From: Geoanaerobacter sp964528055
GTDB lineage: Bacteria > Desulfobacterota > Desulfuromonadia > Geobacterales > DSM-12255
Reading direction: 5' to 3'
NCBI GenBank assembly: GCA_964528055.1
Contig: CAZGQM010000012.1
Span: 1 to 64,000 of the forward strand
DNA length: 64,000 bases
The position numbers were made by a program, and so were the translations under genes. The notes beneath the pieces were generated by a model. The model saw only the letters and a program-made list of their open reading frames with translations. It was not told where the DNA came from and did not search any database. Positions within the stretch are counted from its first letter, which is position 1, and every line of letters starts with the position of its first letter. Shown piece after piece: positions 34,947-44,318 of the stretch.

Positions 34947-35711
34947 ATGGCTTTGAATCGCTTTTCCCGTAATGAACTGATTTTAGGCGAGACAGGGCAA
35001 AGATGCCTGCAAGACTCTTCAGTTGCAGTTATAGGTTTGGGAGGGGTCGGCAGTTACACGGCTGAGGCCCTCTGCAGGGCAGGGGTGGGACGAATCTGCA
35101 TCATTGACTTTGACGATATCTGTCTAACCAATATCAACAGACAACTGCATGCTTTGGAAGAGACAATAGGCAAGTCAAAGGTTCAGGTAATGGCGGGACG
35201 TCTGCAGCAGATCAATCCAAAGGCGGAGATCATTCCGTTTAAAGAGTTTTATTCTTCGGAGAACAGTGCCTCCCTTCTTGCCAACAGATTTGACTATGTG
35301 GTCGATGCCATAGATCATATAACCAGCAAGATACACCTGATCAATAGCTGCCTGGGAAACTCAATCCCGCTCATCTCCAGTATGGGGGCAGCAAATAAAC
35401 TGGATCCTACAAAGATTCGTGTGGCTGACATTTCTGAGACGCATGTCTGCAGAATGGCCCGGACCATGCGCAAACTCTTGAAACATCACGGAGTAACTTC
35501 TGGATTCAAGGTCGTTTTTTCTACAGAAGAGTTTCGGCCTATCAGTCAGCAAAGTTCTGCCTGCAAGGAAGCGTGCATCTGCCCTAATCGCGGGGAGCAG
35601 AAGTATTCATGCGAACACAGAAGGGTTGTGCTTGGGAGCATTTCTTATATCCCCGGCATATTCGGCCTTACTATGGCGGGGGTGGTGGTAAGCGACTTGC
35701 TAAAGGCCTAG
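34947..35711 (+). CDS. tcdA: tRNA threonylcarbamoyladenosine dehydratase (TcdA/CsdL family)
   Basis: 254-aa E1-like enzyme that cyclises t6A37 of tRNA to ct6A using ATP. The family nucleotide site is VIGLGGVGSYTAEALCRAG, followed by IDFDDICLTNINRQ and VDAIDHITSK. The segment STEEFRP and the C-terminal GSISYIPGIFGLTMAG are typical. Unlike the E. coli protein, four cysteines sit in CKEACICPNRGEQKYSC. The alternative, a MoeB/ThiF activating enzyme, is less likely given the length and the C-terminal motif. GGTGAGGG precedes the ATG. Confidence 0.85.
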   Translation: MALNRFSRNELILGETGQRCLQDSSVAVIGLGGVGSYTAEALCRAGVGRICIIDFDDICLTNINRQLHALEETIGKSKVQVMAGRLQQINPKAEIIPFKEFYSSENSASLLANRFDYVVDAIDHITSKIHLINSCLGNSIPLISSMGAANKLDPTKIRVADISETHVCRMARTMRKLLKHHGVTSGFKVVFSTEEFRPISQQSSACKEACICPNRGEQKYSCEHRRVVLGSISYIPGIFGLTMAGVVVSDLLKA

Positions 35712-35729
35712 AAAATACATATGCGTCGA

Positions 35730-35757
35730 TTGACTGCTGTCTGATTGCAGTTATACT
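35730..35757 (+). promoter_or_regulatory. Sigma-70 promoter for the rubrerythrin-like gene
   Basis: TTGACT (35730-35735) and TATACT (35752-35757) with a 16-bp spacer; predicted start near 35764, 35 nt before the ATG. Confidence 0.65.
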
Positions 35758-35798
35758 GCACTTCACAAACCTACTATTACAGATACAAGGAGGCGCAT

Positions 35799-36296
35799 AT
35801 GGGCAAAGAGTACACAATGCAGGAAGCGTTAAAGTTGGCTGTTCAGACTGAGAAAGAAAGCATGGATTTCTATCGTCGTGCCTCGTCAATTACAAAGAAT
35901 GAGCGGGCAAAGAAGGTGTTTGACCTTCTGGCAAACGAAGAGGTCGGGCACCTTAAGCTTTTTTTTGAACATTACAAGGGGGGAGAGTTTGGCGATCTGA
36001 AGAGCTTCTTGGATTCGCCTCCAGTCAAGAAAGGTGCAACCATCATCGCTCTTGAAAAGGCGCTTAACGAGAATACCCATGAACAGAAGGCTCTCGAGAT
36101 TGCCATGAAAGAGGAGAAAGCTACGGTTGACCAGTACACACTCCTTGCCAAAGACATAATCGATCCGCTGGTTAAAGGGGTATTTGCGCAGGTGGTCAAG
36201 GAGACCCAGAACCACTATGATATGATCGAGGATGAATACATGCATGTGATGAAGATGGTAGACAAATCCGACCAAGATACGTACGTGAGGGAATGA
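35799..36296 (+). CDS. Rubrerythrin-like ferritin-family diiron protein
   Basis: 165 aa, a four-helix bundle with paired iron ligands: EKESMDFY, EEVGHLKLFFEH, EEKATVDQY and ETQNHYDMIEDE. It lacks the C-terminal rubredoxin CxxC domain of classical rubrerythrin. Members detoxify peroxide or oxygen in anaerobes; the substrate here is inferred. AAGGAGG fixes ATG 35799. A terminator hairpin follows. Confidence 0.88.
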   Translation: MGKEYTMQEALKLAVQTEKESMDFYRRASSITKNERAKKVFDLLANEEVGHLKLFFEHYKGGEFGDLKSFLDSPPVKKGATIIALEKALNENTHEQKALEIAMKEEKATVDQYTLLAKDIIDPLVKGVFAQVVKETQNHYDMIEDEYMHVMKMVDKSDQDTYVRE

Positions 36297-36336
36297 CAGG
36301 ACGTGCAAGACGCCAAGGTTTGCGGTGCAGAACTTA

Positions 36337-36372
36337 AAAATAGGCGGCCGATAGAACTCGGCCGCCTATTTT
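36337..36372. terminator. Bidirectional terminator between rubrerythrin and lytic transglycosylase genes
   Basis: 15-bp perfect stem (36337-36351 with 36358-36372), 6-nt loop; core ATAGGCGGCCGA/TCGGCCGCCTAT with A- and T-rich outer arms, between converging genes. Confidence 0.9.
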
Positions 36373-36390
36373 AAACTCTAAGGTGGTGAA

Positions 36391-37152
36391 TTATACGGCG
36401 TATTGGCTGTAAAGCGTTTTAACTTTTGCAAGATATTCCCTTGTCTCCTGTGGAAGAGCCCCAGTCCCTTTTCTGTCAACATTGCCTGGCCCCCAGTTGT
36501 AGGCAGCCAGTGCTGAATCGATGTTTCCCTGGTACCGCTTTAACATATCCTTGAGAAAACGGGTTCCGGCCATGATGTTCTGTTCCGGGTCAAAGGAATC
36601 TGTTACGCCTAATCCTTTTGCTGTTGCGGGCATCAGTTGCATAAGTCCCTGGGCACCTGCGTGAGAAACGGCATTTGGGTTGAAATTGCTCTCAGCCTTT
36701 ACAACTGCCTTGATGAGGGCTTCATCGACGCCATGCCGCTGCGACGCTTTGGCTATTAATCCCTGCATGGACGAAGAGGGCGGAGTGAGTTCATGTGTGT
36801 CTGGTAACGACTGAGGAAGCGTAATAGTGACTGGGGGAGTGTCGGATTTTTGACGATTTTCCATGATATTTTCAAGGATCATTTTGACAGGAGTAGTATC
36901 GGAGGTGCTGAGTGGAGAGAGCACGTCGCTGCCAATCGATAAAGCATTTCTCATCATCTGCAGTCTTAGCAGTTCTGCAGCAGCGGTGGCTTTGGCGATA
37001 TTATCGAGAGGGGCTTCGACACCGCGTTTGCGGGCAGCTTCACCAATGGCATCGGCAAAAGAGACTGTATTTGAAGAGGTGTCAGACCCTGTTTTTGGTT
37101 GCAGGCTGCTGAATCTGATCAGTAGGGATGCTTCTGCGGGATTAATGGACAT
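36391..37152 (-). CDS. Soluble lytic murein transglycosylase domain protein without signal peptide
   Basis: 253 aa. The C-terminal half (about 130-245) is an SLT domain with catalytic E154 (KAESNFNPNAVS), GLMQLMPATA and ALAAYNWGPGNV. The N-terminal 125 residues are polar and lack a signal peptide or membrane helix; this resembles FlgJ-like flagellar rod enzymes or proteins exported by another route. It lies 96 bp downstream of a sigma-54 response regulator on the same strand. The start ATG has no clear ribosome site. Confidence 0.85.
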   Translation of the reverse strand: MSINPAEASLLIRFSSLQPKTGSDTSSNTVSFADAIGEAARKRGVEAPLDNIAKATAAAELLRLQMMRNALSIGSDVLSPLSTSDTTPVKMILENIMENRQKSDTPPVTITLPQSLPDTHELTPPSSSMQGLIAKASQRHGVDEALIKAVVKAESNFNPNAVSHAGAQGLMQLMPATAKGLGVTDSFDPEQNIMAGTRFLKDMLKRYQGNIDSALAAYNWGPGNVDRKGTGALPQETREYLAKVKTLYSQYAV

Positions 37153-37248
37153 GGTCTAGGTAAATGCAGCTGGCGTGCCATTAATTGCGACAGAGGTTGG
37201 AGCTACGTAGTTATTGCCGTGATGCTACAGCAAGACGTGGTTTCATGT

Positions 37249-38646
37249 TCAGATAGTGTGGGTCGATCCTGGCACTGTTAATTTTTTTTTCTTAAGTTTT
37301 TCGATAAGAGTCGTTCTCTTAAGATTGAGCAATACGGCAGCTTCTTTTTTGTTGCCAGCTGTTTTTTCAAGTGCTTGAAGGATCAGCTGGTTTTCAAACT
37401 CTTCCACAGCGCTGTTTAGGCAGAAACCATTGTCTGGAAGAGTGATGGGATCCTGAGCAACAGCTGCTCTGCGTCCACGGTATTTTTCCGGAAGATCGTT
37501 GGCAGTAATGACGCCACTCCCCTTGAGAATGACCAGCCTCTCTACGAGGTTTTCAAGTTCGCGGACATTGCCAGGCCAGTCATAGCTTCGCAGCAGGCTC
37601 ATCACCGTATGATCAAGACCTTTGACCTTATGTTGTTTGTCTTTATTGAATCGCTCAAGAAAGGAATCGACAAGGAGATTGATGTCTCCTTTGCGGTCAC
37701 GTAGAGGGGGAAGAATAATGGGGATCACGGATATCCGGTAGAAAAGATCCTCGCGGAATTCTTTGGTCGCAACCATTTTCTCCAGATTCTGATTGGTAGC
37801 GGTAATGATTCTTACATCTACCTTCTTAGTTGTTGTAGATCCAACAGGTTCAAGCTCCCTGTTCTGAAGTACACGCAAAAGTTTGACTTGCAGACTGGGC
37901 TTCATGTCTCCGATCTCATCAAGGAAAAGGGTCCCTTTGTCTGCCATCTCAAAACGGCCTATCCTGGTGGCAATTGCGCCGGTAAATGAACCTTTTACGT
38001 GGCCGAATAGTTCGCTTTCCAGAAGGTCGTCCGGAATAGCTGCACAATTGACAGGGATGAAGTTTTTCGAACGTCGGTTGCTTAAGTCGTGGATTGCCCG
38101 AGCTACCAATTCTTTCCCGGTGCCGGATTCCCCCTGAAGAAGGACGGTTGAGTCTGAACTGGCGACTTTTTCTATCAATTCAAAAAGGGCAAGCATTTTG
38201 TCGCTTTCACCGATGATGTTGTTGAGCAGCAGACGATTTTTTATGAATGGTTTGGTTCGGAAGCTTTGATTTTGTAATGAGTGATGTTCGAGGCCTCGTC
38301 TGACGTGGGTTTCAAGTTCTTCTAAGTTGAAAGGTTTCTCAAGATAGAAAAAGGCACCAGCCTTAAGCAGGTTTGAGGTCATTTCAGAGTTGGCAAAAGC
38401 GCTGTACGCTATGGTAACTATCTCGGGGCGCATCGCTTTGAGCTTCTTTATGAATTCGATACCATTAATCCGTGGCATCATCAGGTCGGTTATTACTAGA
38501 TGTACCTCTTCCAGCTCAATTTTTTCTAGTGCATCCTGGCCATCGGAGGCCTGGAAAACCTGATATCCCTTGTAGCTAAGGAATGCTGCCACAAAATCTC
38601 TTGTCTTCTTGTCGTCATCAGCAATCAGTATCTTGGCATTTTCCAT
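37249..38646 (-). CDS. Sigma-54-dependent response regulator (NtrC family)
   Basis: 465 aa from ATG 38646 with GAGGAA just upstream. Receiver domain (1-120) with D54 (LVITDLMMP) and the lysine in LEKPF; AAA+ sigma-54 activation domain (about 135-370) with GESGTGKE, the sigma-54 contact loop GSFTGA (the usual motif is GAFTGA), and ATNQNLEKM; C-terminal Fis-type HTH (GNKKEAAVLLNLKRTTLIEKL). No cognate histidine kinase is adjacent. A good sigma-70 promoter lies upstream. It is the only sigma-54 activator in the window and a candidate activator of the 28291 promoter. Confidence 0.93.
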   Translation of the reverse strand: MENAKILIADDDKKTRDFVAAFLSYKGYQVFQASDGQDALEKIELEEVHLVITDLMMPRINGIEFIKKLKAMRPEIVTIAYSAFANSEMTSNLLKAGAFFYLEKPFNLEELETHVRRGLEHHSLQNQSFRTKPFIKNRLLLNNIIGESDKMLALFELIEKVASSDSTVLLQGESGTGKELVARAIHDLSNRRSKNFIPVNCAAIPDDLLESELFGHVKGSFTGAIATRIGRFEMADKGTLFLDEIGDMKPSLQVKLLRVLQNRELEPVGSTTTKKVDVRIITATNQNLEKMVATKEFREDLFYRISVIPIILPPLRDRKGDINLLVDSFLERFNKDKQHKVKGLDHTVMSLLRSYDWPGNVRELENLVERLVILKGSGVITANDLPEKYRGRRAAVAQDPITLPDNGFCLNSAVEEFENQLILQALEKTAGNKKEAAVLLNLKRTTLIEKLKKKKLTVPGSTHTI

Positions 38647-38712
38647 CAGTTCCTCGTTTGGGCAATTAAAGTTAGGCAATTCCACGCCGAAGAGTTGTTT
38701 ATACCGAAGCCT

Positions 38713-38740
38713 ACTATAGCATACAGCAGTCAGAAGTCAA
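38713..38740 (-). promoter_or_regulatory. Sigma-70 promoter (extended -10) for the response regulator
   Basis: Minus strand: TTGACT (38740-38735), 16-bp spacer, TATAGT (38718-38713) preceded by TGC, so an extended -10. Predicted start near 38707, about 60 nt before the gene. Confidence 0.65.
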
Positions 38741-38966
38741 TAAAATGACTCCATTTATTTTTCTTATTTGATAGGGGTTTATTTAAACCGAACATATATG
38801 CAGTGACCTGTAATTTGGCGGTACTGATGTTCTGGGGTCATAGTCAAAAAATACGATATCGATTTACTAATTGGGTGCATTGTAAGAATTATCTAACGCA
38901 CGATTGATTGTCGACTATTATCATGTAAATTATTTTGTAAGCAGGATAATGAAAAAGGAGGCGTAG

Positions 38967-39479
38967 ATGGAAAACTCATTGACCATCCACAGAGACAATA
39001 AGGCTATGGAGGATGCCTCTGGCGAACTAATCCAGCTTGTGAGCTTTAAACTCGACGAAGAAGAGTATGGTGTTAATGTACTAAAGGTGCGAGAAATTAT
39101 TCGGATGCCGAGCATTACACGAGTTCCAAACACTCCCCATTATGTAGAAGGTGTCATAAACTTGCGAGGTAAGGTTATACCGATCATGTCAATCCGAAGA
39201 CGATTTGGTCTCGGAGAAGTGCAGAACGACAAAAGTACCAGGATAATGGTTATGGATGTTGATGGTGAATTAATGGGTTTTATTGTTGATTCAGTATCAG
39301 AGGTTATCCGGGTCTCCGAGAGGGAAATTCAGCCCCCACCTCCGGTCGCAACCAGTGGCGTTGACCAAGAATGCATGTCCGGGGTCATTAACCAACCGGA
39401 ACGTCTGCTGGTCCTCCTGGACCTGGAAAAAATTTCTTCCAGAGAAGATAGGAAAATGCTTAGCAGCATATCGATATAG
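38967..39479 (+). CDS. cheW: Chemotaxis coupling protein CheW
   Basis: 170 aa. SH3-like double barrel linking receptors to CheA: QLVSFKLDEEEYGVNVLKVREII, the conserved VEGVINLRGKVIPIMSIRRRFG, and FIVDSVSEVIRVSEREI. AAAGGAGG lies before the ATG. First gene of cheW-cheA-cheR-HDOD-cheB. The 281-bp gap upstream holds a GGTTTA/TAAACC inverted repeat at 38776-38789 and no clear promoter for cheW. Confidence 0.95.
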   Translation: MENSLTIHRDNKAMEDASGELIQLVSFKLDEEEYGVNVLKVREIIRMPSITRVPNTPHYVEGVINLRGKVIPIMSIRRRFGLGEVQNDKSTRIMVMDVDGELMGFIVDSVSEVIRVSEREIQPPPPVATSGVDQECMSGVINQPERLLVLLDLEKISSREDRKMLSSISI

Positions 39480-39544
39480 CTGTATTGGTCAGAAAAATTA
39501 TTTAAATACGATGTTTGAATGAACTGATCCGAGAGGAACTCAGC

Positions 39545-41413
39545 ATGTCATTAGAAACCGAAGACCAGGAACTTTTAGAAGGTTTTCTTACTGAGACAAC
39601 GGAACTGCTTGAAAAGCTCGATGATGACTTGGTATCGCTTGAAAAATCATCGGATGATGCCGATCTCCTTAACCGAATATTTCGTTCAATCCATACGGTT
39701 AAGGGCGCTTCGAGCTTTCTCGGGTTTGAACTACTTGTAAAGGTCACCCACAAAACAGAGGATGTCCTGAACCGTCTTCGCAAGGGGGAGTTGGTAGTCA
39801 CGCCTGAGTTCATGGATGTCATCCTTGAGGCTGTCGATCTGGTAAAGCTCCTCGTAAGTGATATTAAAAATGGAGACATAAAGGAAAGAGAGGTAGACGG
39901 TACAATTGCCAAACTGGTTCCACTACTATCCAGTTCAGTTGGAGAAAGCCCTGCATCAGCTCCTCAGCAGGAGCCACTCCCCTCTCAGGTTGAAACTGTA
40001 GCAGGTAAGCCTCAAAAAAATTCAAAAAAGAAGGGTGAGGTGACTGCCAGTATCTCCAAAGAGCCAAATCCTTCTGCGGTTGAGCTGAGCCAGTCAGAAG
40101 ATGTAGCGTCACCTCAGCCTGTGAATGCAAATCAAGTGAAAGAAGCAATCGTTACGGCAGTTAAGCCTTCTGCTCAGCTGGTTAAAGCGGTTGAGAACAA
40201 GGCTGGTGGAGAGGATCTCTCTGATAATACTACTGTACGGGTAGACGTAAAGCGTCTTGATGACCTGATGAACCAGGTGGGTGAATTGGTTCTTGAGCGT
40301 AATCGTATGATTCAGTTAAACAGCAATTATCAGAGTGAAATAGCCCTGGACAGCTTTTCAGAGGATTTCAACAAATTAACGAAACGTTTGAATTTCGTAA
40401 CATCTGAGCTACAGATGCAAGTACTCAAGATGCGTATGATTCCAGTCGAGAAGGTGTTTAAGAAGTTCCCTCGGATTGTTCGTAATCTTGCCCGCGATCT
40501 GTCTAAGGAGGTCGATCTTCAACTTATGGGTGAAGAGACCGAATTGGATCGTTCAGTCGTTGATGAAATTGGGGATCCGCTTATACACTTGATCCGTAAT
40601 GCCCTGGACCATGGGCTTGAGACCCCAGATGAGCGGATCGCTGCAGGAAAGGCACGCGGAGGAAAGCTCGTATTGGCTGCTGCACACGAGGGAAACCAGA
40701 TTATCATAAGTATCAAGGATGACGGTAAAGGTATTGATCCAGAAAGGATCGGCAGAAAGGCAATAGAAAAAGGGTTGATAACCGAGGAGCAGTTTGCCGG
40801 TATGATGCCGCGAGAGGTTCTCGATCTCATTTTCCTCCCCGGATTTTCGACGAAGGAGATGGCGTCCGACCTTTCTGGGCGAGGCGTAGGCATGGATGTA
40901 GTGAAGACAAACATAAAGAAACTCAACGGGATAATTGATATAAAGAGTGATCTTGGGAAAGGATCCGAGTTCATTCTTAAACTACCGCTTACATTGGCCA
41001 TTATTCAATCACTTCTCGTTGAAGTCGAAGGAGAAACATACTCCATACCACTTTCTGCGGTAATGGAGACCCTTCGGGTCGATCAGAGGGAGTTTCATAA
41101 TATTGGCGGCAGGGAGATGCTCAAACTTCGTGATATAGTACTTCCGTTAGTTCGCCTGGAAAAGATATTCAGCGTTAACCGGAAAAGTGACGTGGATTCA
41201 TCATGCTACGTTGTTGTGGTCGGAGTAGGTGAGAAGCGGGTTGGGATGATTGTCACCAGGCTCTTGGGACAGCAGGAAGTTGCCATCAAATCTCTCGGGA
41301 AATACCTTGCAAACTTGCCGGGAATTGCCGGTTCAACCATTCTTGGGGATGGAAGCGTGGCACTTATAGTTGATCCTGTTAGTCTCGTGGAGGGCAACGA
41401 CGTCGGAAGATGA
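39545..41413 (+). CDS. cheA: Chemotaxis histidine kinase CheA
   Basis: 622 aa from ATG 39545 (GAGAGGA 7 nt upstream). HPt domain with H50 (IFRSIHTVKGASSFLGF), then a roughly 120-residue Ser/Pro/Lys-rich linker in place of a recognisable P2 domain, P3 dimerisation, the ATPase domain (IRNALDHGLE N box; DDGKGID; GRGVGMDVV), and a C-terminal CheW-like P5. A missing P2 would lower affinity for CheY and CheB. No CheY gene is adjacent. Confidence 0.95.
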   Translation: MSLETEDQELLEGFLTETTELLEKLDDDLVSLEKSSDDADLLNRIFRSIHTVKGASSFLGFELLVKVTHKTEDVLNRLRKGELVVTPEFMDVILEAVDLVKLLVSDIKNGDIKEREVDGTIAKLVPLLSSSVGESPASAPQQEPLPSQVETVAGKPQKNSKKKGEVTASISKEPNPSAVELSQSEDVASPQPVNANQVKEAIVTAVKPSAQLVKAVENKAGGEDLSDNTTVRVDVKRLDDLMNQVGELVLERNRMIQLNSNYQSEIALDSFSEDFNKLTKRLNFVTSELQMQVLKMRMIPVEKVFKKFPRIVRNLARDLSKEVDLQLMGEETELDRSVVDEIGDPLIHLIRNALDHGLETPDERIAAGKARGGKLVLAAAHEGNQIIISIKDDGKGIDPERIGRKAIEKGLITEEQFAGMMPREVLDLIFLPGFSTKEMASDLSGRGVGMDVVKTNIKKLNGIIDIKSDLGKGSEFILKLPLTLAIIQSLLVEVEGETYSIPLSAVMETLRVDQREFHNIGGREMLKLRDIVLPLVRLEKIFSVNRKSDVDSSCYVVVVGVGEKRVGMIVTRLLGQQEVAIKSLGKYLANLPGIAGSTILGDGSVALIVDPVSLVEGNDVGR

Positions 41414-41488
41414 TATTATCAGGTCGTGATGAATTTACTCGGGGGGCTAGTCAGTTACTAACAACCATTTTTCAATAAAGGGGCTACC

Positions 41489-42322
41489 GTGAAACTAGCG
41501 GATAAAGATTTTGAACTCTTCAGGGACTATGTCTACAACTTGTGCGGGATATATTTCCATGCCAGCAAGAAGTACTTCCTGGAGAGCCGCCTTGCCCGGC
41601 GTATGGAAGAGGCTGGCATAAATAGCCATGCAGAATATTACAAACTTCTGAAGGCAGGTCCGGGAGGCTCACAGGAGCTGAAGAAACTGCTAGATGAAAT
41701 AACTACCAATGAGACTTGCTTCTTCCGAAATATTCCACAGTTGAATGCCTTGGAGCAAAAGCTTTTGCCGGAGTTGGTTGAGGCAAAGGGGAAGATAGGT
41801 TTCCGTAAATTAAGAATCTGGAGTGCCGCTTCATCGTCCGGTGAAGAGGCATTCACGATGGCGATGATACTTCAGGAAAAGCGATCAACGTTGCTCAAGG
41901 ATTGGATAATCGAGATTATCGGCACTGACATAAATGAGACGGTGCTGGCGCAGGCACGAGAGGGGATATACAATGCCTACTCTGTCAGGAACACCCCGGA
42001 TTTTTACCTGAAGAAGTATTTTAAGCAGGAGGGGAGCGAAAAATATCTCCTCTCTCCGGAGATTAAAAAACTTGTGACGTTCAATCATCTGAATCTCTAT
42101 GATGACACCAAAATGATTTTCATGAAGAGCTTTGATTTCATCTTTTGCGCTAACGTGCTTATTTATTTTGACACGGCCTCCAAGTCGAAGGTCGTCCAGC
42201 ATTTCTATAACAACCTTCAGTCGTACGGATACTTCTTTGTTGGGCAGTCGGAATCCCTTCACGGGGTCAATGACAACTTCAAGACGATCCATTTCCCCGG
42301 CGGCTTTGCCTACAAAAAATGA
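41489..42322 (+). CDS. cheR: Chemotaxis protein methyltransferase CheR
   Basis: 277 aa, GTG start with AAAGGGG upstream. All-helical N-terminal domain, then a SAM-dependent domain: TTNETCFFRN, the SAM site IWSAASSSGEEAFTMAM, and NVLIYFD. It methylates receptor glutamates in adaptation, opposed by CheB two genes downstream. No receptor gene is in this cluster. Confidence 0.95.
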   Translation: MKLADKDFELFRDYVYNLCGIYFHASKKYFLESRLARRMEEAGINSHAEYYKLLKAGPGGSQELKKLLDEITTNETCFFRNIPQLNALEQKLLPELVEAKGKIGFRKLRIWSAASSSGEEAFTMAMILQEKRSTLLKDWIIEIIGTDINETVLAQAREGIYNAYSVRNTPDFYLKKYFKQEGSEKYLLSPEIKKLVTFNHLNLYDDTKMIFMKSFDFIFCANVLIYFDTASKSKVVQHFYNNLQSYGYFFVGQSESLHGVNDNFKTIHFPGGFAYKK

Positions 42323-42331
42323 GAGGATGCA

Positions 42332-43234
42332 ATGGATAACACTGCGAAGCTCAAGAAAGCCCGGGAGATGGTCGAAAAAACAACTGATCTCCCTACGATC
42401 CCGATTGTCGCGACCAAGGTCCTTGAACTTCTGGACAAGCCAGATGTTGAGCTTGACGAAGTAGCTGACATGATTTTGACTGATCAGGTCATGGCAGCGA
42501 GGGTCATTAAAATTGTCAATTCTCCACTCTACCGCTCTTCGACTGAGATCAAGTCAGTTAAGCGTGCATTGGTGTTTCTCGGTTTTCGTCACATCAGGGA
42601 ACTCGCTCTAACCTGTTCATTCATAGAAGCATTTCAGGGCAAGGACGGTGCATTTGATGTGATGACTTTCTGGGAGCATTCATTCGGCGTAGGAATAGTC
42701 GCCAAGATAATTGCCCAAAGAGCACGTTACATGGACACAGAGAAGGCTTATCTCGCCGGCATAATCCATGACATCGGCGAAGTATTTCTGAGTTATTACT
42801 ACAAAGAAGAGTTTCTTGGGTTACTCAATGAAATTAAGGGTGAACCGTACAAACTTGTGGATGCTGAGGAGCGTTTTTTAGGGACCAATCATTCTTTCAT
42901 CGGGCTTGCAATTGCCCAGAAATGGAATTTCCCTGCTGAATATTGTGAGGTGATTTCTCTTCACCATACACCAGAAGCTGCTACCATCGATCCGACCCTT
43001 GTAGCAATTGTAAATCTTTCAGATCTCTTCTGTTCGGTAAGGCAGCTCGATTATGGCGGCAGGGAGTGGGTTACCTTTAACCTTGCAGAAGAGAAGGCCT
43101 GGGATCTGTTGAAGCAGTTTGCTCCTCATATAGCAAAGCTTGACGTTGAACGATTCTGCTATGAGCTTGACGATCGAGTCCCAGAAGTCCAGGATCTTGT
43201 AAAATCAATCTTCGAAGGCATGTTAATGGAGTAA
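42332..43234 (+). CDS. HDOD domain signalling protein
   Basis: 300 aa. HDOD fold of the HD superfamily spanning about 15-215, with LPTIPIVATKVLELL, IVNSPLYRS and an HD-type motif (IIHDIGEVFLSYY). HDOD proteins are regulatory rather than proven phosphohydrolases. It lies between cheR and cheB with 9- and 6-bp gaps, so it is part of the chemosensory operon and may take the place of an output protein. Confidence 0.88.
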   Translation: MDNTAKLKKAREMVEKTTDLPTIPIVATKVLELLDKPDVELDEVADMILTDQVMAARVIKIVNSPLYRSSTEIKSVKRALVFLGFRHIRELALTCSFIEAFQGKDGAFDVMTFWEHSFGVGIVAKIIAQRARYMDTEKAYLAGIIHDIGEVFLSYYYKEEFLGLLNEIKGEPYKLVDAEERFLGTNHSFIGLAIAQKWNFPAEYCEVISLHHTPEAATIDPTLVAIVNLSDLFCSVRQLDYGGREWVTFNLAEEKAWDLLKQFAPHIAKLDVERFCYELDDRVPEVQDLVKSIFEGMLME

Positions 43235-43240
43235 CCTTTC

Positions 43241-44317
43241 ATGGTTTTTACGCCGCAGTCAAAGAAAATCAGGGTTTTGATAGTTGACGATTCCTCTTTT
43301 ATGCGGATGGCTATTCGTGGGATTCTTGCGAATGATCCGAATATTGAGGTAGTTGGAATAGCATCCGATGGTCTTGAAGGAGTAGAAAAGGCTCAAATCC
43401 TTAAGCCGGACATCATTACGATGGATGTGGAAATGCCTCGTATGGACGGTATTACTGCACTTAAGGAGATAATGGCAAAGGCGCCTACCAGAGTGCTTAT
43501 GGTATCCACTCTCACGAACGAAGGAGCAAAGGCAACTTTCGAGGCTCTTGAGGCGGGAGCTGTCGATTACATCCCCAAGAACGTAACTGATTCAGCGGAC
43601 GCTCAGCGGGTATTTAAGTCTGAGCTTCTCCGTAGGGTAAAAGAGGCGGCCATTTCCATTTTCGCAAAGCGCATAGCACCGGCTTCCCGTTCTATATCTG
43701 CGCCGCCAATGCGAGTAGCTAGCTCGCGTTTTGCCCATCGTAAGGTCAGTTGTGTAGGGATCGGTGCTTCTACAGGCGGCCCAGTGGCCCTTCAGGAAGT
43801 ATTGTCTCGCATCCCGGTAAATTTCCCGTACGGTATCATGATTGCCATTCACATGCCGAAGGCTTTTACCGGGCCTTACGCTGACAGGCTAAATGCCAAA
43901 TGTTCTCTGCAGATCAGAGAGGCTGTAGATGGGGATATTCTAAAACCGGGGCAGGCACTTATTGCGCCCGGTGGACGCCATGCCCTGCTGGTGCGTCAAT
44001 CAGGAGGGATCGCTGTGAAGACGGTTCCGAATACCGATTACCCGCAGCATCTCTACATCCCTTCAGTGGACTTGATGATGACCTCATTAGCTGATGTGAG
44101 TAACGGGGCAATGCTTGGGGTTATTCTCACCGGTATGGGTAACGACGGCTTCAAAGGGATGCAGCACTTGAAGGCCAAAGGGGGGGTTACGTTGGTACAG
44201 GATGAGGTGACTTCCACAATCTATGGGATGCCAAGGGCATGTGTTGATGGAGGGGTGGCGGACGAGGTGCTGCCGCTGGGTGAAATCGGATTTGAAATCG
44301 GCAGGATAGCCGGGTAG
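43241..44317 (+). CDS. cheB: Chemotaxis protein-glutamate methylesterase CheB
   Basis: 358 aa. Receiver domain with D62 (IITMDVEMP) and a linker, then the esterase with its catalytic triad: Ser in GIGASTGGPVALQ, His in IAIHMPKAFTGPYADRL, and Asp in GMGNDGFKG. It demethylates or deamidates receptors when phosphorylated by CheA. It ends the operon except for a possible CheR-like gene 352 bp downstream. Confidence 0.95.
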   Translation: MVFTPQSKKIRVLIVDDSSFMRMAIRGILANDPNIEVVGIASDGLEGVEKAQILKPDIITMDVEMPRMDGITALKEIMAKAPTRVLMVSTLTNEGAKATFEALEAGAVDYIPKNVTDSADAQRVFKSELLRRVKEAAISIFAKRIAPASRSISAPPMRVASSRFAHRKVSCVGIGASTGGPVALQEVLSRIPVNFPYGIMIAIHMPKAFTGPYADRLNAKCSLQIREAVDGDILKPGQALIAPGGRHALLVRQSGGIAVKTVPNTDYPQHLYIPSVDLMMTSLADVSNGAMLGVILTGMGNDGFKGMQHLKAKGGVTLVQDEVTSTIYGMPRACVDGGVADEVLPLGEIGFEIGRIAG

Positions 44318-44318
44318 G

